64,000 nt of DNA from an uncultured Saprospirales bacterium (GTDB lineage Bacteria; Bacteroidota; Bacteroidia; Chitinophagales; Saprospiraceae). Positions 1 to 8,971 of this stretch are shown here, one piece after another. Where the stretch lies: NCBI GenBank assembly GCA_937864265.1, contig CALMIR010000169.1, positions 1-64,000 of the forward strand. Reading direction: 5' to 3'. The notes under the pieces were generated by a model, which did no database searches, was not told the DNA's origin, and worked only from the letters and a program-made list of their open reading frames with translations. The position numbers were made by a program, and so were the translations under genes. Numbering within the stretch: the stretch's first letter is position 1; every line of letters starts with the position of its first letter.

Positions 1-153
1 GCATGGAGCAGCTTGGCAAGTGTCGGTGCGACTTTGGGCTCACGCCGATACTAAAGGCCTTTGTGGTCTTTGTGCGGTTTGTGGTTCAATGAGCCTTGAC
101 TTGGACATGGCGCTACCAGTGTGAAGGAGAGTAGTGTGAGCATGGTACAATAA
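1..153. other. Intergenic edge with a short repeated motif
   Basis: No gene could be supported here. The sequence is G/T-rich and ends in a small self-complementary stretch (ctac at about 113-116 against gtag at 131-134). It is followed by the 10-mer gagcatggta at 138-147, which recurs exactly at 30587-30596 in a similar GTGAAGG-like setting. It may be the end of a structured repeat or small RNA, but no known family was recognised. Confidence 0.3.
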
Positions 154-801
154 TTAAAAATTCGGCATACTCGGCCCTTGTAATAAATTGGCAATGAAGT
201 ATCCCAATAGCTCCGGCTTATAAAAAACGGCGACGCAGAGCATAAATACCACCCCGTACAAAGCTCCCCAAAAATGGGCGCTGTGGTCGATCAGGTCGCC
301 GCCCCGTTTGCCCATGTAGGAGGAATACCAGAGGTAAGCAACGCCAAAAAGAATGGCTGGCAGGGGAGGGAAGATGAACCAACTCCAGGGCTGAAAAAGC
401 ACATAGGCAAATACAAAAGCGGAAACGGCACCGGATGCACCTACCGCTGAAAAACCGGAGTTTTCCCGATGGCGGTAATAGTTGGGAATATCGGCCATCA
501 CGATAGCTGACAGGTAGAAAAGCAGGTACAGCAAGCGCCCCAGCGTTTCGCCAAAAATATATTGGGTAAAGACCACTTCCAGAAATTCGCCAAACTGGTA
601 CAAGACAAACATATTCAGCAGCAAATGCGACCAGTTGCTGTGCACAAAACCGCCACTTAAAAAACGGTACCACTCGCCAAATTCCCGGACAGAGGCTGGA
701 TGAAAGGCCAATTTGTATTTTACGTTTGGATTGTTGAAGCCCTGATAGGAGATCAAACAGGTCATAACAATCAGTATCATCGTCATGCTAATACCGCTCA
801 T
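154..801 (-). CDS. Rhomboid family intramembrane serine protease
   Basis: This is a polytopic membrane protein of 215 residues with about six hydrophobic segments. Its hallmarks are the loop HSNWSH (residues 54-59) with Asn63, the catalytic-serine motif GASG (Ser123), and the second catalytic motif HSAHFWG (His176). The Ser/His dyad is intact, so the protein should cleave transmembrane substrates within the inner membrane; its substrate cannot be read from sequence. Its start codon overlaps the rlmH stop by 4 nt, so it is the last gene of a purK-rlmH-rhomboid operon and is probably translationally coupled. There is no extra cytoplasmic or zinc-finger domain, so this is the minimal form of the family. 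Confidence 0.9.
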   Translation of the reverse strand: MSGISMTMILIVMTCLISYQGFNNPNVKYKLAFHPASVREFGEWYRFLSGGFVHSNWSHLLLNMFVLYQFGEFLEVVFTQYIFGETLGRLLYLLFYLSAIVMADIPNYYRHRENSGFSAVGASGAVSAFVFAYVLFQPWSWFIFPPLPAILFGVAYLWYSSYMGKRGGDLIDHSAHFWGALYGVVFMLCVAVFYKPELLGYFIANLLQGPSMPNF

Positions 802-1271
802 GGATTGTGATAGGGTTCGTTATTCAATAAGGTCATCGCCCGGTAGAGCTGTTCTACCAAAAAGAGCCGCACCATTTGGTGCGAAAAGGTCATTTCTGAC
901 AAAGATAATTTATAGTTTGCACGCTCATACACTTCTGCTGAAAACCCATAAGCGCCGCCGATCATAAAAAGGATGCGCTTGTGACTCATTTGCAATTGTT
1001 GCTCTAGGAAGGTGGCAAAGCCCACGGAGCTTAGGCTTTTCCCTTTTTCATCTAATAGAATCAGGAAGTCCCCGCTTTTTATTTGATCCAATGCGAGCTG
1101 GCCTTCTTTTTGCTTGATCTGATCGGCGGAAAAACTGGCTGCATTTTTCAAATCGGGAAAAGTGCGCCACTCCAGTTTTAGGTAATGTTTAAGCCGCTTC
1201 AGATATATGTCAATGCCTGTTTCCAGATAGGCTTCGTTGGTTTTGCCTATTGCCCACAGCTCTATTTTCAT
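798..1271 (-). CDS. rlmH: 23S rRNA (pseudouridine1915-N3)-methyltransferase RlmH
   Basis: SPOUT-class methyltransferase of 157 residues, the usual length for RlmH. It methylates N3 of pseudouridine 1915 in helix 69 of 23S rRNA on assembled ribosomes, using S-adenosylmethionine. Diagnostic blocks are LLDEKG (72-77), the SAM-loop FMIGGAYG (102-109), and the C-terminal HQMVRLFLVEQLYRA (131-145), ending close to the conserved Tyr-His. The start ATG overlaps the purK stop by 4 nt, and the stop overlaps the rhomboid gene start by 4 nt. This indicates a tightly coupled operon read from the purK promoter. Confidence 0.96.
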   Translation of the reverse strand: MKIELWAIGKTNEAYLETGIDIYLKRLKHYLKLEWRTFPDLKNAASFSADQIKQKEGQLALDQIKSGDFLILLDEKGKSLSSVGFATFLEQQLQMSHKRILFMIGGAYGFSAEVYERANYKLSLSEMTFSHQMVRLFLVEQLYRAMTLLNNEPYHNP

Positions 1272-2428
1272 GCTACAATCTTTAGGGTATCTTTGACAAA
1301 GGTAGCTTTTTGTCGGGCATCTTCAAGCGTTTCGGCCAAAATGGTGGCGTGCCCCATTTTTCGGAAGGGTTTGGTTTCGGCTTTGCCATACAGGTGCAAG
1401 TTGACGCCAGGTATGGCCAGACAAGCTTCCAAGCCTTGATAAATAGCAGGGCCAGCATAGCCAGGTTCGCCCAAAAGGTTGACCATAATAGATGGGCTGA
1501 GCATTTGGGTGCTGCCCAGAGGCCAGTTGAGTATGCCCCGCAAATGCTGCTCAAACTGGGAGGTATAGCAGGAGTTGATGCTGTGGTGGCCGCTGTTGTG
1601 GGGGCGAGGCGCCACTTCATTGATCCATAAGCGACCCGATTGATCCAAAAACATTTCTACCGCCAGCAGCCCACAAATGTCAAAAGCAGCGATCAGCCTT
1701 TCCGCCAGTTGGATAGCTGCTTGTTCGATCGAGGGGCTTACTTGTGCGGGGCAGGCTAGAAATTCCACCAAATTGGCCAGTGGGTTGAATGCCATTTCTA
1801 CCAGTGGGAAGCATTGGATTTCTCCAGAGGCGTTTTTGGCAACGATGAGGGCCAGTTCCAGGGCTATGTCCACCATGTTTTCCACCAGGCAGGCGCCGGG
1901 CAGTAATTTGGGCAGATCGGCCTCCGTTTGAATTACCGCTACCCCTTTTCCGTCGTAGCCTTCTTTGCGCGATTTCTGTACAAAAGGAAATTGCATTTTT
2001 CCAGTCTGGATGGCCGCTAGCACCGCCTCTTCATTTTCAAATAGCTGAAAATCGGCTGTGGGAATGCCATGAGCCTCAAAGAAAAGTTTTTGCAAGCCCT
2101 TGTCTTTGATGATTTCCAATTTGTCGGGCGCCGGGTGAACGGTAATGCCTTCTGCTACCAATTGCTTTAAAGCCTCGGTATTGACATGCTCAATTTCGAT
2201 GGTCAGCACATCCATCTGGCGGCCAAAGGCCAGCACGTCGGCGTATTGGCGAAAATCACCAACAGTAATGGCACCAACTGCTGCAGCCGGAAAATCAGCC
2301 GCTTGATCCAAAAAATGCAAGGGCAAATGCCAGGGACTAGCGGCTTGGCCCAGCATTTTACCCAATTGTCCCGCACCCAGTACGCCCAAGCGGAAATCCG
2401 CTTGCAGCGGATGTTTATTTTTGGCCAT
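1268..2428 (-). CDS. purK: 5-(carboxyamino)imidazole ribonucleotide synthase (PurK)
   Basis: ATP-grasp enzyme of de novo purine synthesis that makes N5-CAIR from AIR, bicarbonate and ATP; PurE then rearranges the product. The 386-residue length is normal. The N-terminal nucleotide-like fold starts with GVLGAGQLGKML. The central ATP-grasp region holds SRKEGYDGKG, and the C-terminal part has VAPRPHNSGHHSI, the typical family signature. It is the first gene of the operon with rlmH and the rhomboid gene, and is divergent from pyrC, so a purine and a pyrimidine gene share one 36-bp intergenic region. A TATTTTTG -7 box on the minus strand lies 22 bp upstream. Confidence 0.96.
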   Translation of the reverse strand: MAKNKHPLQADFRLGVLGAGQLGKMLGQAASPWHLPLHFLDQAADFPAAAVGAITVGDFRQYADVLAFGRQMDVLTIEIEHVNTEALKQLVAEGITVHPAPDKLEIIKDKGLQKLFFEAHGIPTADFQLFENEEAVLAAIQTGKMQFPFVQKSRKEGYDGKGVAVIQTEADLPKLLPGACLVENMVDIALELALIVAKNASGEIQCFPLVEMAFNPLANLVEFLACPAQVSPSIEQAAIQLAERLIAAFDICGLLAVEMFLDQSGRLWINEVAPRPHNSGHHSINSCYTSQFEQHLRGILNWPLGSTQMLSPSIMVNLLGEPGYAGPAIYQGLEACLAIPGVNLHLYGKAETKPFRKMGHATILAETLEDARQKATFVKDTLKIVA

Positions 2429-2449
2429 ATTATAGTATTATTGTGGCGG

Positions 2450-2457
2450 CAAAAATA
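2450..2457 (-). promoter_or_regulatory. -7 box for purK operon (TAnnTTTG)
   Basis: On the minus strand this reads TATTTTTG, an exact match to the Bacteroidetes -7 consensus TAnnTTTG, placed about 20 bp before the purK ATG. No convincing TTG -33 element was found at the expected spacing. Confidence 0.5.
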
Positions 2458-2464
2458 AGAAAAC

Positions 2465-3808
2465 ATGCGATCTATCTTAATTCAGGGCGGATTGGTTGTC
2501 AATGAAGGGCGGATTTTTCCTTGCGATCTATTGCTGCGCAACGGGCGCATCGAGCGGATGGATCAGCAGATCAATGCCCAGGCGGATATTGTTTTGGATG
2601 TAGAAGGGCTTTGGGTTTTACCCGGAATTATAGACGATCAGGTGCATTTTCGCGATCCAGGGCTGACCCACAAAGCCGATATTTACACGGAATCGAGGGC
2701 TGCTGTGGCGGGTGGCGTCACTTCTTTTATGGAAATGCCCAATACCAAGCCGCCAGCCTTGACCCAGGAATTGCTGCAACAAAAATACGATACGGCGGCA
2801 CAGCGCTCCCTAGCCAATTACTCTTTTTATATGGGGGCTTCCAACGACAATCTGGAAGAGGTGTTGAAAACCAATCCCCAAGATGTATGCGGGATAAAGG
2901 TATTCATGGGGTCTAGCACGGGAAATATGCTGGTTGACGACCGCCAAACCTTGGAAAATCTTTTTTCTCAGGTGCCGATGCTCATTGCAACCCACTGTGA
3001 GGACGAGGCCACGATACGCCAAAATGAGCAACTGTATAAAGCCAGATTTGGCGATGAGGTGCCCGTAAAATACCATCCGGAAATCCGCAGCGCAGCGGCT
3101 TGTCTGCGTTCTTCCTCTTTTGCGGTGGAGCTGGCTCAAAAGTACGGTACTCGCCTGCATATCCTGCACATTTCCACAGCGGACGAACTGGCCTTGTTTA
3201 GGAACGACCTGCCGCTTTCGCAAAAACGCATCACCTCAGAAGTTTGTGTGCATCACCTGTATTTCAACAGCGCGGACTACGAGCGCTTGGGTACAGGCAT
3301 CAAGTGCAATCCGGCCATTAAATCAGCGGCGCATCAACAGGCGCTTTTGCCGGCACTCCTGGACGATCGCTTGGATATTATCGCAACGGATCATGCGCCC
3401 CATACCTGGGCAGAAAAACAGGGCACCTATTTTAACGCACCTTCTGGCTTGCCTTTGGTACAGCACTCGCTGAACATCATGCTGGAATTTTATCAAAAAG
3501 GCCTGATCGGGATTGAAAAAATAGTGGAGAAAATGTGCCATGCGCCAGCTACCTGCTTTCAAGTCAAAGAGCGGGGCTTTTTAAGAGAAGGCTATTGGGC
3601 GGATATAGTTATTGTAAATCCCAACACCGCATGGGAGGTACAAAAAAGCAATATACACTACAAATGCGCTTGGTCGCCTTTGGAAGGACATGCTTTCCAA
3701 GGCAAAGTAATCGGCACACTTATAAGCGGCCATCTGGCCTACTATCAAGGCGATTTTTTTGAAGATAAAATGGGAGAAAGATTGGCATTCGACAGAAGCG
3801 CTTACTAA
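2465..3808 (+). CDS. pyrC: Dihydroorotase, Bacteroidetes type
   Basis: Amidohydrolase-superfamily enzyme of 447 residues that cyclises carbamoyl-aspartate to dihydroorotate in pyrimidine synthesis. Supporting blocks are QVHFRDPGLTHK (59-70), GGVTSFMEMPNT (83-94), ATHCEDEA, the SEVCVHHLYF segment and IIATDHAPH near the C-terminal metal site. The usual HxH metal pair after strand 1 is QxH here (Gln59-Val-His61). I recall the same substitution in other Bacteroidetes dihydroorotases, so it is probably a lineage trait and not damage. The gene is divergent from purK. Its stop codon overlaps the convergent rpsU stop by 3 bp, leaving no space for a terminator between the two. Confidence 0.94.
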   Translation: MRSILIQGGLVVNEGRIFPCDLLLRNGRIERMDQQINAQADIVLDVEGLWVLPGIIDDQVHFRDPGLTHKADIYTESRAAVAGGVTSFMEMPNTKPPALTQELLQQKYDTAAQRSLANYSFYMGASNDNLEEVLKTNPQDVCGIKVFMGSSTGNMLVDDRQTLENLFSQVPMLIATHCEDEATIRQNEQLYKARFGDEVPVKYHPEIRSAAACLRSSSFAVELAQKYGTRLHILHISTADELALFRNDLPLSQKRITSEVCVHHLYFNSADYERLGTGIKCNPAIKSAAHQQALLPALLDDRLDIIATDHAPHTWAEKQGTYFNAPSGLPLVQHSLNIMLEFYQKGLIGIEKIVEKMCHAPATCFQVKERGFLREGYWADIVIVNPNTAWEVQKSNIHYKCAWSPLEGHAFQGKVIGTLISGHLAYYQGDFFEDKMGERLAFDRSAY

Positions 3809-3999
3809 GCTTCTTCCTCTGTTTTTATTTTATTGCGGTAGCGGGCGTTCAATACCTCATTCCTGCGGTTGACGGACGGCTTGGAAAACTCTCTGCGCTT
3901 TCTCAATTCTTTCATCACACCCGTGTTGATAAATTTTCGTTTGTAGCGTTTTAAGGCACGATCAATGCCTTCGTTGTCTTTAATATCAATTATCAGCAT
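3805..3999 (-). CDS. rpsU: 30S ribosomal protein S21
   Basis: Small basic protein of 64 residues. It has the S21 N-terminal pattern with an acidic start, ALKRYKRKF and then ELRKRREFSKPS, and a highly charged C-terminus. S21 sits near the 3' end of 16S rRNA and helps mRNA binding during initiation. It is convergent with pyrC, and the two genes overlap by 4 nt at their ends. The 140 bp upstream are AT-rich and contain no gene; the promoter was not resolved with confidence. Confidence 0.95.
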   Translation of the reverse strand: MLIIDIKDNEGIDRALKRYKRKFINTGVMKELRKRREFSKPSVNRRNEVLNARYRNKIKTEEEA

Positions 4000-4139
4000 A
4001 GAAAAAATTTTAGTTTGAAAAATACCCCATTTGGTATAGAAAATGCAAAAGGGTCACTATATTACAACAGTTTCGACAGTTTTCCAAATTATTTGAAACC
4101 CTTAACTTTTTTTTATTAGAATAGGCCTTTCTGAGGGGG

Positions 4140-5423
4140 CTATCCTAATCCGTATTGCTTTATTTTCCGATACAAAGTGCGCTCGGAAATACCCAGTTCA
4201 TGGGCGGCTTCTTTTCGGCGATTTTGATGTTTTTTCAGGGCTTTTCTAATCAGTTCCTTTTCGTTGTCTTCCAACGACAAGTTGTCATCTACTTCCTCAA
4301 TACGGGTATAAGAACTGGATTTTTGCTCATTACCCAGAAGAATGGGCTTGTCCGATTCCTGTGGTGGATCGGCGTGATTGTAGGGCAAAAAAGTGGTCAA
4401 TTCTTCGCTGTCATCCAAGTCCTCAGCAGGTTCATGGAAAGCGGTTGGTTTTTGAAGTCCTATGATGCTTTGCTTTTCCGGCACCTGCAAGTTGTTGTTT
4501 TGGATGAGTCCAAAAACCAGGCTTTTCAGGTCGTTGAGGTCGCCCTTCATGTCGAGCAATAGCTTGTAAAAAATCTCTCTTTCCTGGAAGTTATTCCCAT
4601 TGGCTTGATGGGCAGGAATGGGGAGGTTGCGTTTGTTGATCTGGGGCAAAAAATGGAGCAATTCTCCGGCTTCGATCAACCTGTTTTCAGATAAAACAGA
4701 CAATTGTTCCGCCATGTTTTTCAATTCGCGAATGTTGCCCGGCCAAGAATAATGCTGGAGCAAAAGCTGGGCTTCTTCATCCAATTGAATGGGCTGCGAA
4801 CGGTATTTATCGGCGAAGTCGAGGGCAAAGCGGCGGAAGAGGGTATAAATATCTTCGGTTCTTTCCCGGAGTGCGGGTACCAGAATGGGCACCGTATTGA
4901 GCCGGAAAAACAAATCCTCCCGAAACTTGCCCTTATTGATCTTTTCTTTTAAATCGACATTAGTAGCGGCGATGATGCGAACATCTGTTTTGAGTACTTT
5001 AGAAGCGCCCACGCGGATGAACTCGCCTGTTTCCAAAACGCGGAGCAAAAAAGCCTGGGTATCCAGCGGCATTTCCCCAATTTCATCCAGGAAAATCGTC
5101 CCACCGTTGTAGGTTTCAAAATAGCCTTTCCGGTCGTTGGTAGCCCCGGTGAAAGCGCCTTTTTCGTGCCCAAATAACTCAGAATTGATGGTGCCTTCCG
5201 GAATGGCACCGCAGTTGATGGCGATGAAATTGTTGTGCTTGCGGGAACTGAGGGCGTGGATGATTTTAGAAAACACCTCTTTGCCAACCCCACTTTCGCC
5301 AGTAATCAGCACGCTTAAATCGGTAGCAGCCACCCGAACGGCAGTATCCAGCGCCCTATCGAGTAGGGGAGATGTGCCTACAATGCCGAATCTTTGCTTT
5401 ATAGCTTGTAAGTTGGTACTCAT
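4140..5423 (-). CDS. Sigma-54-dependent transcriptional activator lacking a receiver domain
   Basis: 427-residue bacterial enhancer-binding protein. The AAA+ domain begins almost at the N-terminus: Walker A GESGVGKE (42-49), the sigma-54 contact loop GAFTGA (89-94) and Walker B TIFLDEIGE (109-117). After an acidic, poorly conserved linker (about 280-380) comes a Fis-type helix-turn-helix ending in ISERTLYRKIKQYGLG. There is no N-terminal response-regulator or sensory domain, so activity must be controlled by partner proteins, by expression or through the linker. It lies 17 bp downstream of miaB on the same strand and is probably cotranscribed. Targets are unknown. Relatives of this short type occur widely next to miaB in Bacteroidota. 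Confidence 0.92.
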   Translation of the reverse strand: MSTNLQAIKQRFGIVGTSPLLDRALDTAVRVAATDLSVLITGESGVGKEVFSKIIHALSSRKHNNFIAINCGAIPEGTINSELFGHEKGAFTGATNDRKGYFETYNGGTIFLDEIGEMPLDTQAFLLRVLETGEFIRVGASKVLKTDVRIIAATNVDLKEKINKGKFREDLFFRLNTVPILVPALRERTEDIYTLFRRFALDFADKYRSQPIQLDEEAQLLLQHYSWPGNIRELKNMAEQLSVLSENRLIEAGELLHFLPQINKRNLPIPAHQANGNNFQEREIFYKLLLDMKGDLNDLKSLVFGLIQNNNLQVPEKQSIIGLQKPTAFHEPAEDLDDSEELTTFLPYNHADPPQESDKPILLGNEQKSSSYTRIEEVDDNLSLEDNEKELIRKALKKHQNRRKEAAHELGISERTLYRKIKQYGLG

Positions 5424-5440
5424 CTTGTATTGTTCCGTCG

Positions 5441-6874
5441 CTATGGGATCATTTCCCCAATCAATGTAGCACTTGTGGCGCTGATAATGCGCACTTGAAC
5501 ATAATCGCCGGGCCGGAAGCCGGCAACTTTGGGAAAAACCACCATTTTATTTTGAGAATTCCTGCCTTTGAAGTCTGCACTCGACTTTTTGGAATCGCCC
5601 TCGATCAGCACTTCAGTTATTTTGCCTATGTCGTTTTGATTGTGTTGGAGCGAAACCCTGTTTTGCAGGTTGACGATTTCCTGTAATCTTCTCTTTTTTA
5701 CATCCAGTGGAATGTCATCGGGGTATTTGCGGGCAGCCAGGGTACCGGGGCGCTCTGAGTAATAGAACATGTAGGACATGCTGTAATTGGCCAGCTCGAT
5801 CATGCTGAGGCTATCCTGGTGTTCTTCCTCTGTTTCGGAGCAAAAGCCAGCAATGATATCGCTGGAAATGGCACAATCGGGCATGATTTCATAGATGCGT
5901 TTAACCTTAGAAATATACCACTCGCGATCGTAGGTGCGGTTCATCAACTCCAGTATCCGGCTGTTGCCCGATTGCACGGGAAGGTGGATGTATTTGCAAA
6001 TGTTGGCATTGGCGGCCATCGTAAGCAATACTTCATCGGTAATGTCCTTTGGATGGGAAGTGGAAAAGCGAACCCGCAGTGTCGGATGCACATCGGCTAC
6101 CATTTGCAGCAAACGGGCAAAAGAATACAGTTCTTCCGTTTCCGGGTTAGTCCATTTGTAAGAGTCCACGTTTTGCCCCAGGAGGGTCACCTCCCGGTAG
6201 CCCCTTTGGAATAAATTTTCGGCCTCCGCGACGATGCTAAAGGCATTGCGGCTGCGTTCGCGGCCTCTGGTAAAAGGCACCACGCAAAAAGAACACATAT
6301 TGTCGCAGCCCCGCATGATGGAAATAAAGGCAGAAACGCCGTTGGAATCCAGTCGCAGTGGACTGATGTCGGCATAAGTTTCCTCGCGGGAGAGGAACAC
6401 GTTGATGGCTTTGTTGCCTTGTTCGGCGGTGGCTATCAGTGTGGGCAGGTCGCGGTAAGCGTCGGGCCCCAAAACCAGGTCAACCAATTTTTCCTGATCC
6501 AGGAGTTGCGTTTTCAAACGCTCTGCCATACAGCCCAATACACCGACCAGCATATCGGGTTTTTGTTGCTTCAATTTATCGAAAAGCCGCAGGCGTTTTC
6601 GGACGGTTTCTTCTGCTTTTTCCCGGATAGAACAGGTGTTGACCAGGATCAAATCGGCTTGCTCCAAAAAACGGGTGGGCGCATAACCGCTTTCTGCCAA
6701 AATGGAAGCGACAATTTCGCTGTCGCTGAAATTCATCTGGCAGCCATAGCTTTCAATATAGAAATGACGAGCGCCAGCAGGGCCCTGCATGACATCGTCA
6801 AAATAAACCTCTCCTTGCCTCAACTCGTCGATTTCCTTAGCAATTCCCTCAAGGGTTGGGTTATCGTTATACAT
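5441..6874 (-). CDS. miaB: tRNA-2-methylthio-N6-dimethylallyladenosine synthase MiaB
   Basis: Radical-SAM methylthiotransferase that adds the 2-methylthio group to i6A37 of tRNAs reading UNN codons. Counting from the chosen start it has 477 residues: an N-terminal UPF0004 cluster domain with Cys45, Cys81 and Cys115; the radical-SAM triad [10 protein letters not shown] (Cys190, Cys194, Cys197); and a C-terminal TRAM domain. The frame is open upstream to 6934, but a -7 promoter box at 6904-6911 lies inside that extension and the extra 20 residues look unlike the family, so the ATG at 6874 is preferred. It is followed 17 bp later by the sigma-54 activator gene. Confidence 0.94.
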   Translation of the reverse strand: MYNDNPTLEGIAKEIDELRQGEVYFDDVMQGPAGARHFYIESYGCQMNFSDSEIVASILAESGYAPTRFLEQADLILVNTCSIREKAEETVRKRLRLFDKLKQQKPDMLVGVLGCMAERLKTQLLDQEKLVDLVLGPDAYRDLPTLIATAEQGNKAINVFLSREETYADISPLRLDSNGVSAFISIMRGCDNMCSFCVVPFTRGRERSRNAFSIVAEAENLFQRGYREVTLLGQNVDSYKWTNPETEELYSFARLLQMVADVHPTLRVRFSTSHPKDITDEVLLTMAANANICKYIHLPVQSGNSRILELMNRTYDREWYISKVKRIYEIMPDCAISSDIIAGFCSETEEEHQDSLSMIELANYSMSYMFYYSERPGTLAARKYPDDIPLDVKKRRLQEIVNLQNRVSLQHNQNDIGKITEVLIEGDSKKSSADFKGRNSQNKMVVFPKVAGFRPGDYVQVRIISATSATLIGEMIP

Positions 6875-6903
6875 TGATCTTGATTTGAAATGAAGAAAGT
6901 CGG

Positions 6904-6911
6904 CAAAGATA
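6904..6911 (-). promoter_or_regulatory. -7 box for miaB (TAnnTTTG)
   Basis: On the minus strand the sequence is TATCTTTG, an exact consensus match. Transcription would start about 7 bases further on, leaving a leader of roughly 20 nt before the ATG at 6874. This placement decides between the two possible miaB starts. No clear -33 TTG is seen. Confidence 0.6.
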
Positions 6912-6977
6912 ACACTTTTTAAGGAATATGACATTTTGACAGCACAATAAGTTTTCCGCTTTTACAGAAAGCCGTGT

Positions 6978-7409
6978 TTAGTGGCGAGGCTCATTAAGCT
7001 CTATCACGTAGCCATCCGGGTCAGTGATGTATATCTGCCAGGCGCCGTCAAAGCGCTGCTGTCGGTGATACGCGACTTTTTTTTCTATTAAAACCGCCTC
7101 AACATCATCCGCATTTTGGATACTCAGCGCAAAATGAGCACCGTTGCGATCATTATTGCTCACGGGGTCTTTTCTACCTGCTAGCAAATGCAAATCCTGA
7201 CCCCCGCCAAATTCAAACCAGGATCGGATGGCTTTCAGATCGTCGGGCACTTCTATAGGTTTAAGGCCCAGAACATCCCGATAAAAAACAGTGCTGGCCT
7301 CAATGTCTTTTACAGATAAAGCCAAGTGATTGAAACCAGAAGTATTCACCTGGCAAAAAAGCACGCCGGGAATTAATAGGGCGAGGCCAAGAAAGTATCT
7401 TTTTAACAT
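6978..7409 (-). CDS. Exported VOC/glyoxalase-fold protein
   Basis: Vicinal-oxygen-chelate fold protein of 143 residues from the chosen start. The frame is open to 7445, but the ATG at 7409 begins a clean signal peptide (MLKRYFLGLALLIPGVLFCQ). The mature part shows the two betaalphabetabetabeta modules: FNHLALSVKDIEAS with VLGLKPIEV, then GAHFALSIQNADDVEAV and ITDPDGYVIELNE. Metal-ligand-like residues are the first-module His (NHLAL), the His of GAHFAL and the final Glu. Function is not predictable beyond a small-molecule lyase, dioxygenase or binding role. It is the last gene of the minus arm of the mannan-type locus, 36 bp after the TolB-like gene. Confidence 0.8.
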   Translation of the reverse strand: MLKRYFLGLALLIPGVLFCQVNTSGFNHLALSVKDIEASTVFYRDVLGLKPIEVPDDLKAIRSWFEFGGGQDLHLLAGRKDPVSNNDRNGAHFALSIQNADDVEAVLIEKKVAYHRQQRFDGAWQIYITDPDGYVIELNEPRH

Positions 7410-7445
7410 GTTTAACTGCTTGTTGAGTGAAAAGGAGAAAAACAA

Positions 7446-8945
7446 CTATTCTACGATGGAATTGCTGACAAAGGCGATCTTTTTCCCGTCGGGCGACCAA
7501 CTGGGCACATTGATGCTGCCCTGGCCGCCATAAAGATAGGCGATCACTTTAGGTGTACCGCCTTTTGCCGGCATTTTCCGCAAATAAACCTGTCGATAAA
7601 AAGGGTGCTCGTTCGCCGCTACGTCGCGCTGATAGGACAAAAAGACAATGGATTGCCCATCTGGTGAAAAATGGGGAAACCAATTTTGGTATTCGTCATC
7701 GGTTAGTTGCTCTTGTTCGCTTCCATCGGTTTTCATCCGCCAAATTTCCATAGAGCCGGTTCTTGCAGAATTAAAATAGATGAATTGGCCATCCGGACTG
7801 TATTCGGGGCCATCGTCCAGTGTAGGGAGGTCGGTCAATTGTACTTCTTTTCCTTTTCCGTTGGAGGGGATTTTATAAATATTATACTCGCCATCGCGAC
7901 CACCCGTGAATGTCAGCCATTTCCCATCGGGCGACCAGCCGTGCAAATAGCTCGGGCCTACAGGTGTAATTCTTTGGGGTATTCCGCCTTCAACCGGAAC
8001 GGTATAAATGAGCGAGCCATAAGCCTGTTCTCCGCTGGAACTGCTCAAGCCCAGCATTTTGCCATCAAAAGAAAGGACATGGTCGTTGTTGTTTTGCCGG
8101 ACAAAATCGGTATTCAATTCAGTAACTTGGTGGGATATGAGATCGTAGCGATAAATCAAGCCCTCGCTGTTGAATATCAAATACCGGCCGTCGGGCGTCC
8201 AGTTGGGCGCTTGGATGGAATTGGAAACGGAATAAATGACTGTTCGCTGATGACTTCCCATATCCATTAGCTCCAAGTGGCTGCCGATATAATCCCTATA
8301 AGGTTGAAAATCAGGCGGGGAGGGCAATACAATTCGCACATTATCGAAGACCGCCTCTTCGACCATATCGGGGTGGTGCGAGCAAATGAAAAGCCCGGCT
8401 AATAAAGTGTCGGGAAAATCAAGCGCAGGTATTTCAACCGTCCAGAAAGGCTCACCAAAACGAGCAACACTCATTAAAAAGCTTTGACTCCGACGTTCTA
8501 GCTGAATCACATCTGCCATTTTTACGGGCGAAATCACTTCTTCGATAAGTTCACCAGCTTTTCTTCGGAATTGAATGGCGGTGAGCCCATCACCGTGTAC
8601 CGTGGCAGCTACCATCGCTGCGTTGGTATCCAACGAAGCACGTGCCATCCAGCCAAATTTTCGGTGTAAATCGGTTCCTGGTCCGATCAACAGGCCACGG
8701 GCTTGCAGGATGAAATTGCCTTGTAATCGGCTATGGGCAAAATGAAATTCATCTTTATTGAACCATATATTGGCGCCCGATCCGGAGAGTCGATACGATT
8801 GGTTCTTGGCGTCATAACTGGTTTTTCCGGCATGGCGGACATTTCCGACATCAACAGATCGTTCGAAAACGCCCAATGGCGATTGTGAAAAAGCAGTAAA
8901 AGACATGGTGAAAAAAATTAGGGTCCAGGTAAACGAAGGTGTCAT
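7446..8945 (-). CDS. Secreted TolB-like (PD40) beta-propeller protein with N-terminal beta-sandwich
   Basis: About 499 residues from the chosen ATG at 8945, which starts the signal peptide (TPSFTWTLIFFTMSFTAFSQ); an upstream in-frame start at 9020 would run back into the previous gene. Residues about 25-200 resemble the DUF1349/concanavalin-like sandwich found in carbohydrate-associated proteins. The rest is a chain of WD40-like PD40 repeats, seen as repeated SPDGK or SPDGQ blades (WTPDGRYLIF, WSPDGKWLTF, YSPDGQFIYF, FSPDGQSIVF, WSPDGKKIAF). Such propellers usually bind proteins or glycans, and no catalytic residues are evident. Position between the GH5-like and VOC genes suggests a helper role in the same polysaccharide pathway. 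Confidence 0.82.
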   Translation of the reverse strand: MTPSFTWTLIFFTMSFTAFSQSPLGVFERSVDVGNVRHAGKTSYDAKNQSYRLSGSGANIWFNKDEFHFAHSRLQGNFILQARGLLIGPGTDLHRKFGWMARASLDTNAAMVAATVHGDGLTAIQFRRKAGELIEEVISPVKMADVIQLERRSQSFLMSVARFGEPFWTVEIPALDFPDTLLAGLFICSHHPDMVEEAVFDNVRIVLPSPPDFQPYRDYIGSHLELMDMGSHQRTVIYSVSNSIQAPNWTPDGRYLIFNSEGLIYRYDLISHQVTELNTDFVRQNNNDHVLSFDGKMLGLSSSSGEQAYGSLIYTVPVEGGIPQRITPVGPSYLHGWSPDGKWLTFTGGRDGEYNIYKIPSNGKGKEVQLTDLPTLDDGPEYSPDGQFIYFNSARTGSMEIWRMKTDGSEQEQLTDDEYQNWFPHFSPDGQSIVFLSYQRDVAANEHPFYRQVYLRKMPAKGGTPKVIAYLYGGQGSINVPSWSPDGKKIAFVSNSIVE

Positions 8946-8971
8946 TTGATGTATGTTTGATTGAAGTGACC

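Noticed and set aside
2465-3808. Damaged dihydroorotase, because the first metal His is Gln
   Set aside because: The rest of the active site is complete, and I recall the same QxH form in other Bacteroidetes dihydroorotases, so it is treated as normal.
6875-6934. N-terminal extension of MiaB
   Set aside because: A perfect -7 promoter box lies inside this extension, and the residues do not look like the family.
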